The notes: a model not told the origin generated them from the sequence alone. 50,916 nucleotides of DNA from an uncultured Clostridia bacterium (GCA_944379995.1 CALWGF010000013.1:1-50916), one strand, 5' to 3'; shown: positions 36,683 through 45,477, counted from the stretch's first letter. Translations and numbers: made by a program.

Positions 36683-37417
36683 TTGAATATACAATATTGG
36701 ATTTTTAAAATTAAATATGAATTAAACATAATTTTTAATAAAATACGAGGGAAAAACTTTGATGAAATATATTATATAGGTGGTAGTGATGTATTTCCAC
36801 CACCACTTACACAGGAGGAAGAAAATGCACTTATGGAAAGACTTGGAGGAGATGATGATAATACTATAAAAGCTGTACTTATAGAACGAAATCTTAGGTT
36901 GGTTGTTTATATAGCAAGAAAATTTGAAAATACTGGTATAAACGTTGAAGATTTAATTTCAATAGGTACAATAGGTTTAATAAAAGCAATAAATACATTT
37001 AATCCAGAAAAGAAAATTAAACTTGCTACATATGCTTCAAGATGTATTGAAAATGAAATACTTATGTATTTAAGGAGAAACAGTCGTATAAGAACAGAAG
37101 TATCTATTGATGAACCTTTGAATGTAGATTGGGAAGGAAACGAACTTCTTCTTTCGGACATACTTGGTACTGATAATGATATTATATATAAAGATATTGA
37201 AAATGAAGTTGATAAGGAACTTTTAAAAAGTGCTATGGATAAACTTTCTGAAAGAGAAAAACAAATTGTAAGTTTACGTTTTGGTGTTATGGGTGATGGA
37301 GAAGAAAAAACACAAAAAGAAGTTGCTGATATGCTTGGTATTTCACAATCGTATATATCAAGACTTGAGAAAAAAATAATATCAAGATTAAAAAAAGAAA
37401 TTAATAAAATGGTATAA
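36683..37417 (+). CDS. sigE: Sporulation sigma factor SigE (pro-form)
   Basis: Mother-cell sigma factor of 244 residues. The N-terminal 25-30 residues form an amphipathic pro-sequence ending around [13 protein letters not shown], the region cleaved by SpoIIGA. Region 2 is [25 protein letters not shown], region 3 follows, and region 4 has [20 protein letters not shown] start with GGAGGG six bases upstream. In many spore formers sigG follows directly; here a small unknown gene follows instead. Confidence 0.95.
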   Translation: MNIQYWIFKIKYELNIIFNKIRGKNFDEIYYIGGSDVFPPPLTQEEENALMERLGGDDDNTIKAVLIERNLRLVVYIARKFENTGINVEDLISIGTIGLIKAINTFNPEKKIKLATYASRCIENEILMYLRRNSRIRTEVSIDEPLNVDWEGNELLLSDILGTDNDIIYKDIENEVDKELLKSAMDKLSEREKQIVSLRFGVMGDGEEKTQKEVADMLGISQSYISRLEKKIISRLKKEINKMV

Positions 37418-37488
37418 TTTATTGACGAATATATATTTTTGCTGTATGTTTTATATATAATATATAAAACGAAAAGGGGCGGTGGCAA

Positions 37489-37875
37489 ATGAATACTATG
37501 AACCTTACAGAAGACGGAAAAATTAAAACAATACGATATTTAAAAGCAACTCATGAGGATTTTGCAAAGCTCGTTAATGAAGGTAAAAAAATAATTGCTG
37601 AATTTAATGAAATGGTAGAAAAAACAGGTATAAATTTTGAAGAATGTAAAAAGAAAGTTGAAGAAAAAGATTTTTCTACTATTAATATTGATGGAGAAGA
37701 AAAAAATATGCTTTGGCTCTATAATTATTATATTGAAAGAAAATCAGTACTTGATGGATATAATAGAGCATATAAGTTCCTTATGGAGGAAGGTGTTGAT
37801 GAACTTCTTCTTTCTATTGATATAGGACCTGAAAGTTATAATTATAACTTCTATAAACTTTGTCTTGAAAATTAA
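37489..37875 (+). CDS. Hypothetical protein (128 aa)
   Basis: Acidic, helical, soluble protein of 128 residues that I do not recognise. It contains LKATHEDFAKLVNEGKKII, a charged middle section and the C-terminal DELLLSIDIGPESYNYNFY. It has no signal peptide or membrane helix. AAGGGGCGGTGG precedes the ATG, a TTGACG-17-TATGTT promoter-like pair lies at 37422-37450, and a strong terminator follows, so it is a single-gene unit between sigE and another small gene. Confidence 0.7.
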   Translation: MNTMNLTEDGKIKTIRYLKATHEDFAKLVNEGKKIIAEFNEMVEKTGINFEECKKKVEEKDFSTINIDGEEKNMLWLYNYYIERKSVLDGYNRAYKFLMEEGVDELLLSIDIGPESYNYNFYKLCLEN

Positions 37876-37881
37876 TTTTTT

Positions 37882-37907
37882 ACGGCGGTAAATACCGCCG
37901 TTTTTTA
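37882..37907 (+). terminator. Rho-independent terminator
   Basis: ACGGCGGTA and TACCGCCGT with an AA loop, followed by six T's; strikingly GC-rich for this region. Confidence 0.9.
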
Positions 37908-37966
37908 GTTGTATTTTTTATTATATGTATTTATAATATAGTATAATTATTAAGGAGGCAGTTTTT

Positions 37967-38272
37967 ATGGCTAAAGAAACAGATTTATTTAATAAAATTA
38001 TTGTTGAAAAAATAAAAGAATGTGAAAAACTTACAAATATAAGAGATGAAAAACTTTTACAAAATACAGAAAAATTCGGTGGAGTAGAGGCTTGTAGGAA
38101 TATACTTAAAAGAAAACAATATTCTAAATGTTTTTTAATATTAAAAGAAAAAGGCAGACTTGATTTATCAATAGAAGCATTAGTTGTTGATAGTAGATTT
38201 TCACAGCTTTTTAGTGATGATGAAGTTAATTTCTGTTTTGAAAGTCTTTGTGAAGCAGGATATTTTAATTAA
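37967..38272 (+). CDS. Small protein with the GVEA...GRLDLSIEALV domain
   Basis: Soluble protein of 101 residues. The segment GGVEACRNILKRKQYSKCF, then KGRLDLSIEALVVDSRF and LFSDDEVNFCFESLCEAGY matches a short helical module common in uncharacterised bacterial proteins, where it often ends larger nuclease or phage-associated proteins. Here it stands alone. AAGGAGG precedes the ATG and a bidirectional terminator overlaps its 3' side. No function can be assigned. Confidence 0.7.
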   Translation: MAKETDLFNKIIVEKIKECEKLTNIRDEKLLQNTEKFGGVEACRNILKRKQYSKCFLILKEKGRLDLSIEALVVDSRFSQLFSDDEVNFCFESLCEAGYFN

Positions 38273-38273
38273 T

Positions 38274-38300
38274 AAAAAAAGGCGAATAATCGCCTTTTTT
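38274..38300. terminator. Bidirectional terminator
   Basis: AAAAAAAGGCGA and TCGCCTTTTTT around ATAA, between the small gene and the convergent amidohydrolase gene. Confidence 0.88.
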
Positions 38301-39708
38301 ATATTGGAAAAACATCATCAGGTATACCACAAATATAATGATTGTCTTTTATAACTTCATTAAATTCTTGTTTTGCTTTAATTACAGTTTCATTATCAAT
38401 TAAAATATTTAATGCTGTTAAAGCAAGTATTTTTGATGCTGCAATAAGTCCTTTTTGTGCTATTGTTGAAAGCCCTTGTGCTGTTGTTTGCCAAGTATGT
38501 AATGCTGTACCCATACTGTAACAGGTTAATGTAAAATGTCCTGTTGGTACAATATGACTTACATCTCCTACATCAGTTGAAGCATTAAAATGAATATAAT
38601 ATGGTTTTGAATTATATATAGGTTCTGAAGTTATTATATCTGCTTCTTTTTCTGAAATTCCTTCTTTTACAAATCTTGAAGCTACTGATTTTACTGCAAA
38701 TTCATCAAATGTATCTCTGAATTTTAAGGCATATTGTTTTTCTTCTTCTGTATATTCTATTGGAAGTATTTCTTCCATTACATTTTCTGTTATTTTATTT
38801 ATTATGGAGTTTGTTATTATATCTGCATATGAATTTACTGTTTTTTCTGTTACACTTGTACCTGTCATAAGTGCTGCACCTTTTGCTATATCATCAACTC
38901 TTTTGCTTATTGAAATAACAGTATCCATTTTTGGTGCTCTTATTGTATAAAAAACTTCTGCATTTTCTTGTACTATATTAGGTGACATACCTCCTGAATT
39001 TGTTATTGCATAATGAAGTTTTGCATCTGATGGTATATGTTCACGTAAAAAGTTTGAACCAACATTCATAAGCTCTACTGCATCAAGAGCACTTCTTCCA
39101 AGTTCCGGAGCTGCTGCGGCATGAGAGGCTTTGCCTTTGAATTTATAATATTTACCATTATGTGCATAACAGCCAGAAGGTGTTATTGTTGTTATACATT
39201 CAGGGTGCCATGATAATATTATATCAAAATCATTAAATACACCTTCTCTTACCATAAATGTTTTACCAGAACCATTTTCTTCAGCAGGACAGCCTATAAA
39301 AAATATTGTTCCGTTTATATTTTCTTTTTCAATATTTTCTTTTAATGCACAAACTGATAATAATGCTGCTGTTCCAAGTATATTATGACCACAGCCATGA
39401 CCTGAACTCATACCTTCTTTTGGACAGTATGAAAATGTATCTTCTTTTTGACTTAAACCTTCTAAAGCATCATATTCCCCTATAATACCTATATATGGTC
39501 TGCCTTTTCCGAATTTTCCTAAAAAAGCCGTAGGAATATTAGCAATATTTGTTTCTATTTCAAAACCGTTTTTTTCTAATATTGATAAAAATAATTTTGC
39601 TGATTTAAACTCATTATATCTACATTCAGCGATTTCCCATATTTCTTTACTTATATCAAAAAATATATTTTTATTTTGCTCTATATATTCAATTATTTTT
39701 TCTTTCAA
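38299..39708 (-). CDS. M20 family amidohydrolase (AbgB-like)
   Basis: Zinc peptidase/amidohydrolase of 469 residues, closest in shape to p-aminobenzoyl-glutamate hydrolase subunit B. Motifs are GIIGEYDALEGLSQ, the metal-binding SSGHGCGHNILGTAAL, GCPAEENGSGKTFMVREG and SWHPECITTITPSG, with KGKASHAAAAPELGRSALDA opening the dimerisation domain. TTG start with GGAGG eight bases upstream. It may hydrolyse an N-acyl amino acid or a folate breakdown product; the substrate is inferred only from the family. It stands alone on the minus strand. Confidence 0.85.
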   Translation of the reverse strand: MKEKIIEYIEQNKNIFFDISKEIWEIAECRYNEFKSAKLFLSILEKNGFEIETNIANIPTAFLGKFGKGRPYIGIIGEYDALEGLSQKEDTFSYCPKEGMSSGHGCGHNILGTAALLSVCALKENIEKENINGTIFFIGCPAEENGSGKTFMVREGVFNDFDIILSWHPECITTITPSGCYAHNGKYYKFKGKASHAAAAPELGRSALDAVELMNVGSNFLREHIPSDAKLHYAITNSGGMSPNIVQENAEVFYTIRAPKMDTVISISKRVDDIAKGAALMTGTSVTEKTVNSYADIITNSIINKITENVMEEILPIEYTEEEKQYALKFRDTFDEFAVKSVASRFVKEGISEKEADIITSEPIYNSKPYYIHFNASTDVGDVSHIVPTGHFTLTCYSMGTALHTWQTTAQGLSTIAQKGLIAASKILALTALNILIDNETVIKAKQEFNEVIKDNHYICGIPDDVFPI

Positions 39709-39812
39709 AATAAAAACCTCCTTTTTATAAAATTTATAAAAATTTTATATTAATTTTAGTATATATATTTTAATTTGTATATAATTTTAGTAAAATAATA
39801 TAAGGTGGTATT

Positions 39813-40151
39813 ATGTTTTTTAAAAATAAAAATATTTTAGTAATAGGTAATGGGTTTAGTGAATGTAAAACATATATTAAAAATATAATCAATACTGATA
39901 TTTATGATTTTGATATTAATTCTCCTAATAATGGTATAGTTTTTTTTGAATATACAATGTCAGATTTATTTATGACTTTATATGATAAAAATGAACTTGT
40001 AAAACTACTTGAAAAAGTATCTAAAGATGGAATTATAGAGTATATTGGTAATGGTGAAATAAAATATTATACTTGTAAATTCATAGTTTCAAGTTGTTGT
40101 ATGGGTAATTATATAAGAATTGTATCTAAAAATGAAATCAGTATATTATGA
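39813..40151 (+). CDS. Hypothetical protein (112 aa)
   Basis: Unrecognised protein of 112 residues. It opens with a Rossmann-like strand and turn (KNILVIGNGFSECKTYIKNI), then a hydrophobic central helix (MSDLFMTLYDKNELVKLLEKV) and CKFIVSSCCMGNYIRI. There is no signal peptide. AAGGTGG precedes the ATG. It lies just upstream of a GntR regulator gene with an 83-base gap. Confidence 0.6.
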   Translation: MFFKNKNILVIGNGFSECKTYIKNIINTDIYDFDINSPNNGIVFFEYTMSDLFMTLYDKNELVKLLEKVSKDGIIEYIGNGEIKYYTCKFIVSSCCMGNYIRIVSKNEISIL

Positions 40152-40234
40152 TTATTTACAAAGAATATTATACTTAGTATAATTAAAAAATGTTAAAATA
40201 AAATACTAAATAATGTAAAAAGCGGGGAATTTTA

Positions 40235-40879
40235 ATGGAACAACCAAGATCATTACTTGAATATGCACTTGATGCCATACGTGAAAACATTCTTATAGGA
40301 AAATATCCAGCAGGTCAAAAACTTTCTACACAAGATATAGCTGAGGAACTTGGTATAAGTCGTACACCTGTTAATGCCGCAATAAACAGACTTGTTGCAG
40401 AAGGTCTTGCAGAAGCTATACCAAGAAGGGGAACTATTGTAAGAAAACTTTCTAAAAAACAGATACAAGAAATAATTGATGTACGTACTATATTAGAAGT
40501 ATATGCTGCACAACAAGCTGTAAAAAATATTGATGAATACCCTGAAAAACTTCAACATATGAAAGAACTTATTTGTAAATTTGATGAATTGGTAGAATAT
40601 GATTATAAGGTTGCTTCAACAATAGAGTCTGATTTTCATAGAACATTAATTGAACTTTCAGGAAATGAACAACTTTTAAGATTATATGATACAAATTGGA
40701 CTGTTGGTTCAGCTTTTTATCTCTATGCTATGAGAAATATGCCTTTTACAAAACAAAAAACACTTCTTGAAGAACATAAATATATTGTTAAACTTATTGA
40801 AGATAAAAATAGCGAAGAACTTGAAAAAATTTTAAGAGGTCATATTGCATTTGTTAAAGATGTTCTTGAAACAGTATAA
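40235..40879 (+). CDS. GntR family transcriptional regulator (FCD domain)
   Basis: DNA-binding regulator of 214 residues. The N-terminal winged helix (about 5-70) has GKYPAGQKLSTQDIAEELGISRTPVNAAI and PRRGTIVRKL; the C-terminal FCD ligand domain follows (VRTILEVYAAQQAV, IESDFHRTLIELSGNEQLL), with His/Asp residues typical of metal-carboxylate sensing. AGCGGGGA precedes the ATG. It ends in a strong terminator and is followed by an M19 dipeptidase and LrgAB genes, its most likely targets (inference from position). Confidence 0.9.
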   Translation: MEQPRSLLEYALDAIRENILIGKYPAGQKLSTQDIAEELGISRTPVNAAINRLVAEGLAEAIPRRGTIVRKLSKKQIQEIIDVRTILEVYAAQQAVKNIDEYPEKLQHMKELICKFDELVEYDYKVASTIESDFHRTLIELSGNEQLLRLYDTNWTVGSAFYLYAMRNMPFTKQKTLLEEHKYIVKLIEDKNSEELEKILRGHIAFVKDVLETV

Positions 40880-40882
40880 TAT

Positions 40883-40913
40883 AAAAACAGACCTTTTTAG
40901 GTCTGTTTTTTTG
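40883..40913 (+). terminator. Rho-independent terminator after the GntR gene
   Basis: AAAAACAGACCT and AGGTCTGTTTTT around TTTT, extending into a T run. Confidence 0.9.
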
Positions 40914-40995
40914 TATTTAATCAAAATAAGTTATATTTGTTTGTTTTTATTATATAATCCTAATAAGCTAATTTTAAATTAAGGAGTGTTTGATT

Positions 40996-41934
40996 TTGGA
41001 AAATTATAAAAAAATATATATTACTGATATGCATTGTGACACAATAGTTAAATGTAAAAGAAAAGGTATTGATATTATTTCTAATGATATGCATATTGAC
41101 TTGGAAAAAATAAAAAATACAGTTTCTTTACAAGATTTTGCAATATGGCTTGATAAATCATATTATAGTAGAGCTTATGATGAAACTATGGAATGTATTG
41201 ATTTTTATTATGAACAAATAGAAAAAAACAAAGATATTATTGTTCCTGTTTATACATATGAAGATATACTTAATGCCAGAAAAAATAATAAAATAGCTTC
41301 ATTACTTTCTATTGAAGGAGGAGAAGCAATAGAAGGCAGTATTGAAAAACTTGAAAAATTTTATGAAAAAGGTGTAAGACTTATGACACTTACATGGAAT
41401 TATAAAAATGATATAGGTGGTGGAGCAGGTGCTTGGGAGTATGGTATATCTGACTTTGGAAAAGAAGTTATAAAGCATATGGAAAATATGGGAATGATAG
41501 TAGATGTTTCACACCTTTCAGATAAAAGTTTTTGGGACGTTGTAAATATAGCAGAAAAACCTTTTGTAGCTAGTCATTCAAATTCAAGAAGTATTTGCTC
41601 TGCAAAAAGAAATCTTGATGATGACCAAATTAAGGCACTTAAAGATATTGGAGGAGTTATGGGAATAAATCTATATAGTGATTTTATTTCTGATAATGAT
41701 ACATGTGATATTAAAGATGTAATGAAACACATTGATTATATAATAGAAAATTTCGGTGATGATATAATCGGTTTTGGTTGTGATTATGATGGTATAGAAA
41801 GAACTCCAATCGGTCTTGAAAATGCTTCTTGTCTTTCTAAGATAATAGATGAAATAGTACATCGATATGGAGTTGAAACTGCCGAAAAAATAGCTTGGAA
41901 AAATTTTGATAGAATATTTTCGAAACTACTTTAA
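40996..41934 (+). CDS. Membrane dipeptidase (peptidase M19, renal dipeptidase family)
   Basis: Zinc dipeptidase of 312 residues. It shows the metal site DMHCDTIVKC at the start, SIEGGEAIEGS with the bridging Glu, VDVSHLSDKSFWDV, FVASHSNSR and GFGCDYDGIERTP. No signal peptide is seen, so it should be cytoplasmic and may cleave imported or cell-wall dipeptides, including those with D-residues. TTG 40996 is chosen with AAGGAG nine bases upstream; TTG 40990 is too close to that site. An unknown membrane protein and LrgAB genes follow closely. Confidence 0.92.
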   Translation: MENYKKIYITDMHCDTIVKCKRKGIDIISNDMHIDLEKIKNTVSLQDFAIWLDKSYYSRAYDETMECIDFYYEQIEKNKDIIVPVYTYEDILNARKNNKIASLLSIEGGEAIEGSIEKLEKFYEKGVRLMTLTWNYKNDIGGGAGAWEYGISDFGKEVIKHMENMGMIVDVSHLSDKSFWDVVNIAEKPFVASHSNSRSICSAKRNLDDDQIKALKDIGGVMGINLYSDFISDNDTCDIKDVMKHIDYIIENFGDDIIGFGCDYDGIERTPIGLENASCLSKIIDEIVHRYGVETAEKIAWKNFDRIFSKLL

Positions 41935-41951
41935 ATTAGGAGTTGAGTCAT

Positions 41952-42470
41952 ATGAAAATTACACATAGAATAGGAGTTTTTAATATTATTTTAGGAATAG
42001 TTGTTGTTTTCATATGTATATGGAGAATTGATAATTTTAAATTTTATAATATTGATAGAAGTGCTTTAAGTATTGAGGCTGAAAAAATTATTGGTGATAA
42101 TGGAATAAAAAATTATAAAATAACAGATGAAATATATGAAAGTCAAAGTATTACATACAAATTTGAGTATGAAGGTGATAAATTTGGGTGTATTACTTTT
42201 ATAAAAAGTATTTATAGAGATAAGTGGAGATTTTCAGATTTTTATTTATCAAAAGATTTTAGTGATAATACAATAGAATACATACCTTATACTCAAAAAC
42301 AAGTATATATTATTATTTGTGATAAGCATAATTTATATGCAAATTATAATGAAAATGATAAAAATAGACTTAATAGTAATTTAATATTAATAGCTATATT
42401 ATTATTAAATTTCATTAGTTTTTGTTATTGGAATAATAAGAAATATAAAAATAACAAAAAAACAGATTAG
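41952..42470 (+). CDS. Hypothetical protein with two membrane helices (172 aa)
   Basis: Unrecognised protein of 172 residues with an N-terminal helix (about 8-25, IGVFNIILGIVVVFICIW), an extracytoplasmic middle domain containing SITYKFEYEGDKFGCITFI, and a C-terminal helix before a basic tail (NNKKYKNNKK). ATG 41952 follows TAGGAG; the TTG at 41943 touches that site. It lies 17 bases after the dipeptidase and 32 bases before lrgA, so it probably belongs to the same transcript. Confidence 0.65.
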   Translation: MKITHRIGVFNIILGIVVVFICIWRIDNFKFYNIDRSALSIEAEKIIGDNGIKNYKITDEIYESQSITYKFEYEGDKFGCITFIKSIYRDKWRFSDFYLSKDFSDNTIEYIPYTQKQVYIIICDKHNLYANYNENDKNRLNSNLILIAILLLNFISFCYWNNKKYKNNKKTD

Positions 42471-42502
42471 CATAAATAATTTTTTATTCGGAGGTTATGT
42501 TT

Positions 42503-42862
42503 ATGGACTATTTAATGCAGTTTGGTATAATAATAGGTATTTCTTTTTTTGGAACTTTTCTTAATAGCATAATACCATTACCTGTTCCCGGAAGTGTATG
42601 GGGTATGATAGTTATGTTTATACTTCTTTGTTTTAAAGTTATAAAATTAGAGCAAGTTGAAAAAGCCGCAGATTTTCTACTTTCTATCATGACAGTTATG
42701 TTTGTTCCTGTTGGTGCAGGGCTTATAACAAGTTATGGTGCTATTAAAAGTGAAATATTTAAAATATTTGGTGTGATAATAATATCTACTGTTATAAGTT
42801 TTTTTATAACAGGAAAAGTTGCACAGTTTATTATTAATATGCAGAAAGGTGGTAGAAAATAA
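42503..42862 (+). CDS. lrgA: CidA/LrgA family holin-like protein
   Basis: Small membrane protein of 119 residues with four helices. It has the family phrases LNSIIPLPVPGSVWGMIVMF and LLSIMTVMFVPVGAGLI. LrgA with LrgB modulates murein hydrolase release or moves small carboxylates such as pyruvate across the membrane, depending on the organism. ATG 42503 is preferred with CGGAGG eight bases upstream; ATG 42497 is too close. lrgB starts two bases after its stop. Confidence 0.9.
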   Translation: MDYLMQFGIIIGISFFGTFLNSIIPLPVPGSVWGMIVMFILLCFKVIKLEQVEKAADFLLSIMTVMFVPVGAGLITSYGAIKSEIFKIFGVIIISTVISFFITGKVAQFIINMQKGGRK

Positions 42863-42864
42863 AT

Positions 42865-43569
42865 ATGTATTCAGAAATATATAATAATTTATTTACTAAC
42901 GGATTATTTGGTATTCTTCTTACAATAGCTGCTTTTAAAATAGGACTTGTTATAAATAAAAAAACAAAACTTGTTATATGTAATCCTTTACTTATAGCTA
43001 TAATAGTTGTAATTGTATTTCTTGTTATTACAGGTATTAAATATGAAGATTATTACATAGGCGGAGAAATGTTTCAATTTATGCTTACACCGGCAACAGT
43101 TGCTTTTGCAATTCCTCTTTATAGACAAATGAGTATATTAAGAAAAAATTTATGGGCTATACTTATAAGTGTATTTTGTGGCTGCCTGTCATGTACTATG
43201 ACTATATTTATACTTTCAAAAATATGGAATATATCTGATGTTGTATTTTATGGTCTTATGCCAAAATCTGTAACACTTGCTATTGCTTTAGGTATTACAG
43301 AAGAACTTGGAGGGCTTTCTGGTGTAACTTGTGTGGGAGTTGTTGTTTCTGGAATTATAGGTGCTGCATTTGTTACAGTATTTTCTAAAATATTTAAAAT
43401 TGATAATAAAATTGCTCTTGGACTTTCCGTAGGTACAGCAACACATGCAATAGGTACTTCAAGAGCTATACAATTAGATGAGCTTGTTGGTGCAATGGGA
43501 AGTTTATCTATTGTTATTGCAGGAGTTATGACTGTTGTAATAGTTCCTATTGTAAGTAGTTTTTATTAA
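42865..43569 (+). CDS. lrgB: LrgB family protein
   Basis: Membrane protein of 234 residues with about seven helices, partner of LrgA. Family features are FKIGLVINKKTKLVICNPLL, the LTPATVAFAIPLYRQ loop, LMPKSVTLAIALGITEELGG and the glycine-rich SVGTATHAIGTSRAIQLDELVGAMGSL split near residue 195. AAAGGTGG lies before the ATG. It closes the dipeptidase-lrgAB unit, followed by a bidirectional terminator. Confidence 0.92.
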   Translation: MYSEIYNNLFTNGLFGILLTIAAFKIGLVINKKTKLVICNPLLIAIIVVIVFLVITGIKYEDYYIGGEMFQFMLTPATVAFAIPLYRQMSILRKNLWAILISVFCGCLSCTMTIFILSKIWNISDVVFYGLMPKSVTLAIALGITEELGGLSGVTCVGVVVSGIIGAAFVTVFSKIFKIDNKIALGLSVGTATHAIGTSRAIQLDELVGAMGSLSIVIAGVMTVVIVPIVSSFY

Positions 43570-43574
43570 ATAAT

Positions 43575-43606
43575 AAAAAAGACAGATAAATTTATCTGTC
43601 TTTTTT
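43575..43606. terminator. Bidirectional terminator between lrgB and the HTH-protein gene
   Basis: A 32-base perfect palindrome of AAAAAAGACAGATAAA followed by its complement, serving both convergent genes. Confidence 0.9.
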
Positions 43607-45101
43607 ATATTCCTATATTCATAAGTCTATATACCATTGTTCCATATTCATCAAGCATTTTTTCGAGTGCAGCAGAGTCATATTCTTGGCATATAGTATG
43701 TCTTTCGAGTGTTGCTTCAGCAAATTCGTTTATGCTGTTTATTAAATATTTATTATTTATAGTATATATATTAGGCCCAATTCCTGTTCTGTATGCTTCA
43801 TGATTTTTTAAGAAAGCTTTTTTATCATTTGCAAAAACAGATAATAATGATGAAAATTCATTTGCCATAATTGATTCATCATCAATTACTGCAAATCGTA
43901 TTTTAGGATTTCTTTTTGATATATCAATTATTTTTTGAAGATGAGCAAGTCTTTCATCAACTGTAAGATTATATATAACATCTGTATAGAAAATCTCACC
44001 ATTTGTTATGTATTTAAGTACTGAAGAACTAAGTACAAAAAATGTTATTTCACGTTTTTCAAATATTTCTTCCCAAGTAATTTGAAGATTTCTTATCATT
44101 GCTTCTACATTATCAGAACCAGTTTGTTTTTTAGCTGTTTCCACTATATTATCTATTATTTCTGAAGGAAGAAGAAATTCAAAACCTGTTGTTATAAAAA
44201 AGTTGAATTTTGTTCTTGAGTAAAAATCTGTTCTATAAGATTTTTTTGTCATTTCTTCTGAAGTACAAGCATGAATAATACATGATTGTGCTTTAAATTT
44301 ATGACTAAAGAATGAATATATTCTAGAAACATCATCTTCTTCTGTTATATTCATACCGAAATCAAAATAACCATCAGAGCTTATTGAAGTTAAAACGGCA
44401 AATGAATTTTTAACAGCTATAACATTTGCATATTTTAAGTTTTTACCATCATAAAATTCAAAAAATACTGTATTATTTCGTGCAAGAAATGTATAAAGTT
44501 GTTTTGTATAATAGTTTGAATTTGAATTAAATTCATCAATATCAAGAGCAATATGGAATGTTACTTTAATATTTGGATTTTTTGCAAATTTATCAAATAC
44601 GTTAATATATTTTAATGATTTACATATATCTACTGTCCATAATACTTCAACGTCATTAACAGAATTTTTTATAACATAATTTATTTTTTTTATTATATCT
44701 TCAAGAACTTGTTTTTTCGAAAGAGATGGTATTTCATCTTGTGCTTTTGAAGATGACTTTGAAATTTCGCTTCCAGAAGATAATCTATATGATGAATTTA
44801 GAGCTGTTTCAATATTTTCTGCAAGCTGTATATAATAATCATCACAATTATCATCTACTTTTAAAATTATGTCATCAAATTCAAAAAAGAAATCATCAAA
44901 ACGTTCTTGAGCAATCACCTCTTTTGCAAATACTTTTGCAAGTTTTTTATTTATGACAGCTATTGTACGAGGTGTTGGCAAAAGACCTTTGTTACACCAT
45001 TTGCTTATATAGGATATATCATAACCAGTTTCTCTTGCAAGTACTGCCATTTTAGTATTGGTAAAGACAATAAGTTTTTTTAATAGTTCACCATATATCA
45101 T
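43605..45101 (-). CDS. Unrecognised 498-aa protein with N-terminal helix-turn-helix
   Basis: Large soluble protein. Residues about 15-55 look like an HTH of the XRE/CI kind (MAVLARETGYDISYISKWCN, then TPRTIAVINKKLAKVF). The remaining 440 residues have no motif I recognise; they contain alternating alpha/beta segments such as IKVTFHIALDIDEF, YANVIAVKNSFAVLTSIS and VIYNLTVDERLAHLQKII that look like a ligand-sensing region. AGGAGG precedes the ATG at 45101. It is divergent from the CoA-transferase/lactate-permease block across 584 bases full of TTGAA words, so a regulator of that block is the natural guess. I cannot name the family. Confidence 0.7.
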   Translation of the reverse strand: MIYGELLKKLIVFTNTKMAVLARETGYDISYISKWCNKGLLPTPRTIAVINKKLAKVFAKEVIAQERFDDFFFEFDDIILKVDDNCDDYYIQLAENIETALNSSYRLSSGSEISKSSSKAQDEIPSLSKKQVLEDIIKKINYVIKNSVNDVEVLWTVDICKSLKYINVFDKFAKNPNIKVTFHIALDIDEFNSNSNYYTKQLYTFLARNNTVFFEFYDGKNLKYANVIAVKNSFAVLTSISSDGYFDFGMNITEEDDVSRIYSFFSHKFKAQSCIIHACTSEEMTKKSYRTDFYSRTKFNFFITTGFEFLLPSEIIDNIVETAKKQTGSDNVEAMIRNLQITWEEIFEKREITFFVLSSSVLKYITNGEIFYTDVIYNLTVDERLAHLQKIIDISKRNPKIRFAVIDDESIMANEFSSLLSVFANDKKAFLKNHEAYRTGIGPNIYTINNKYLINSINEFAEATLERHTICQEYDSAALEKMLDEYGTMVYRLMNIGI

Positions 45102-45140
45102 AAATAACCTCCTTAAAACTCTTTATATAATGACATATAT

Positions 45141-45416
45141 AAAGTTGAATATGTTGAACAATTCAAGTACCCATTTTTTGAATGAATACAGTTTTCTCTT
45201 GAACATAACTAAAATTATAGCACATATATACCATTAATACAAAACAATTTTAGGTGCAATATTATTGTTTTTAATACAAATTAAATTTAAAATTATATAA
45301 AAAATCAATTGAATTCAATTGAATTCAATAGTAATTAATACTAAAATCACATATTTTTTGAACAATTAAAAATTTTTTAATAAAAAACTTATAAATAATT
45401 GAATTTATTGTTTCAA
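45141..45416. repeat. Cluster of TTGAA/TTCAA words, including a tandem palindrome
   Basis: The gap between the HTH-protein gene and the CoA-transferase gene contains about eleven TTGAA or TTCAA words between 45145 and 45416. Two adjacent copies of TTGAATTCAA occupy 45309-45328, and pairs lie at 45145/45154/45162 and 45178/45199. They could be operator sites for the adjacent HTH protein. Apart from these, 45102-45459 is featureless AT-rich sequence. Confidence 0.5.
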
Positions 45417-45459
45417 TATAAGTCAACAACTGATATTTTTTTTCAATTTGTGTATCTCA

Positions 45460-45465
45460 TATAAT
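45460..45465 (+). promoter_or_regulatory. Probable -10 element for the CoA-transferase operon
   Basis: TATAAT, with only T-rich sequence at the -35 position. Transcription would start near 45472, putting the long-range stem at the very 5' end of the RNA. A poor -35 fits an activator-dependent promoter. Confidence 0.5.
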
Positions 45466-45477
45466 AAAAGTGTAAAA

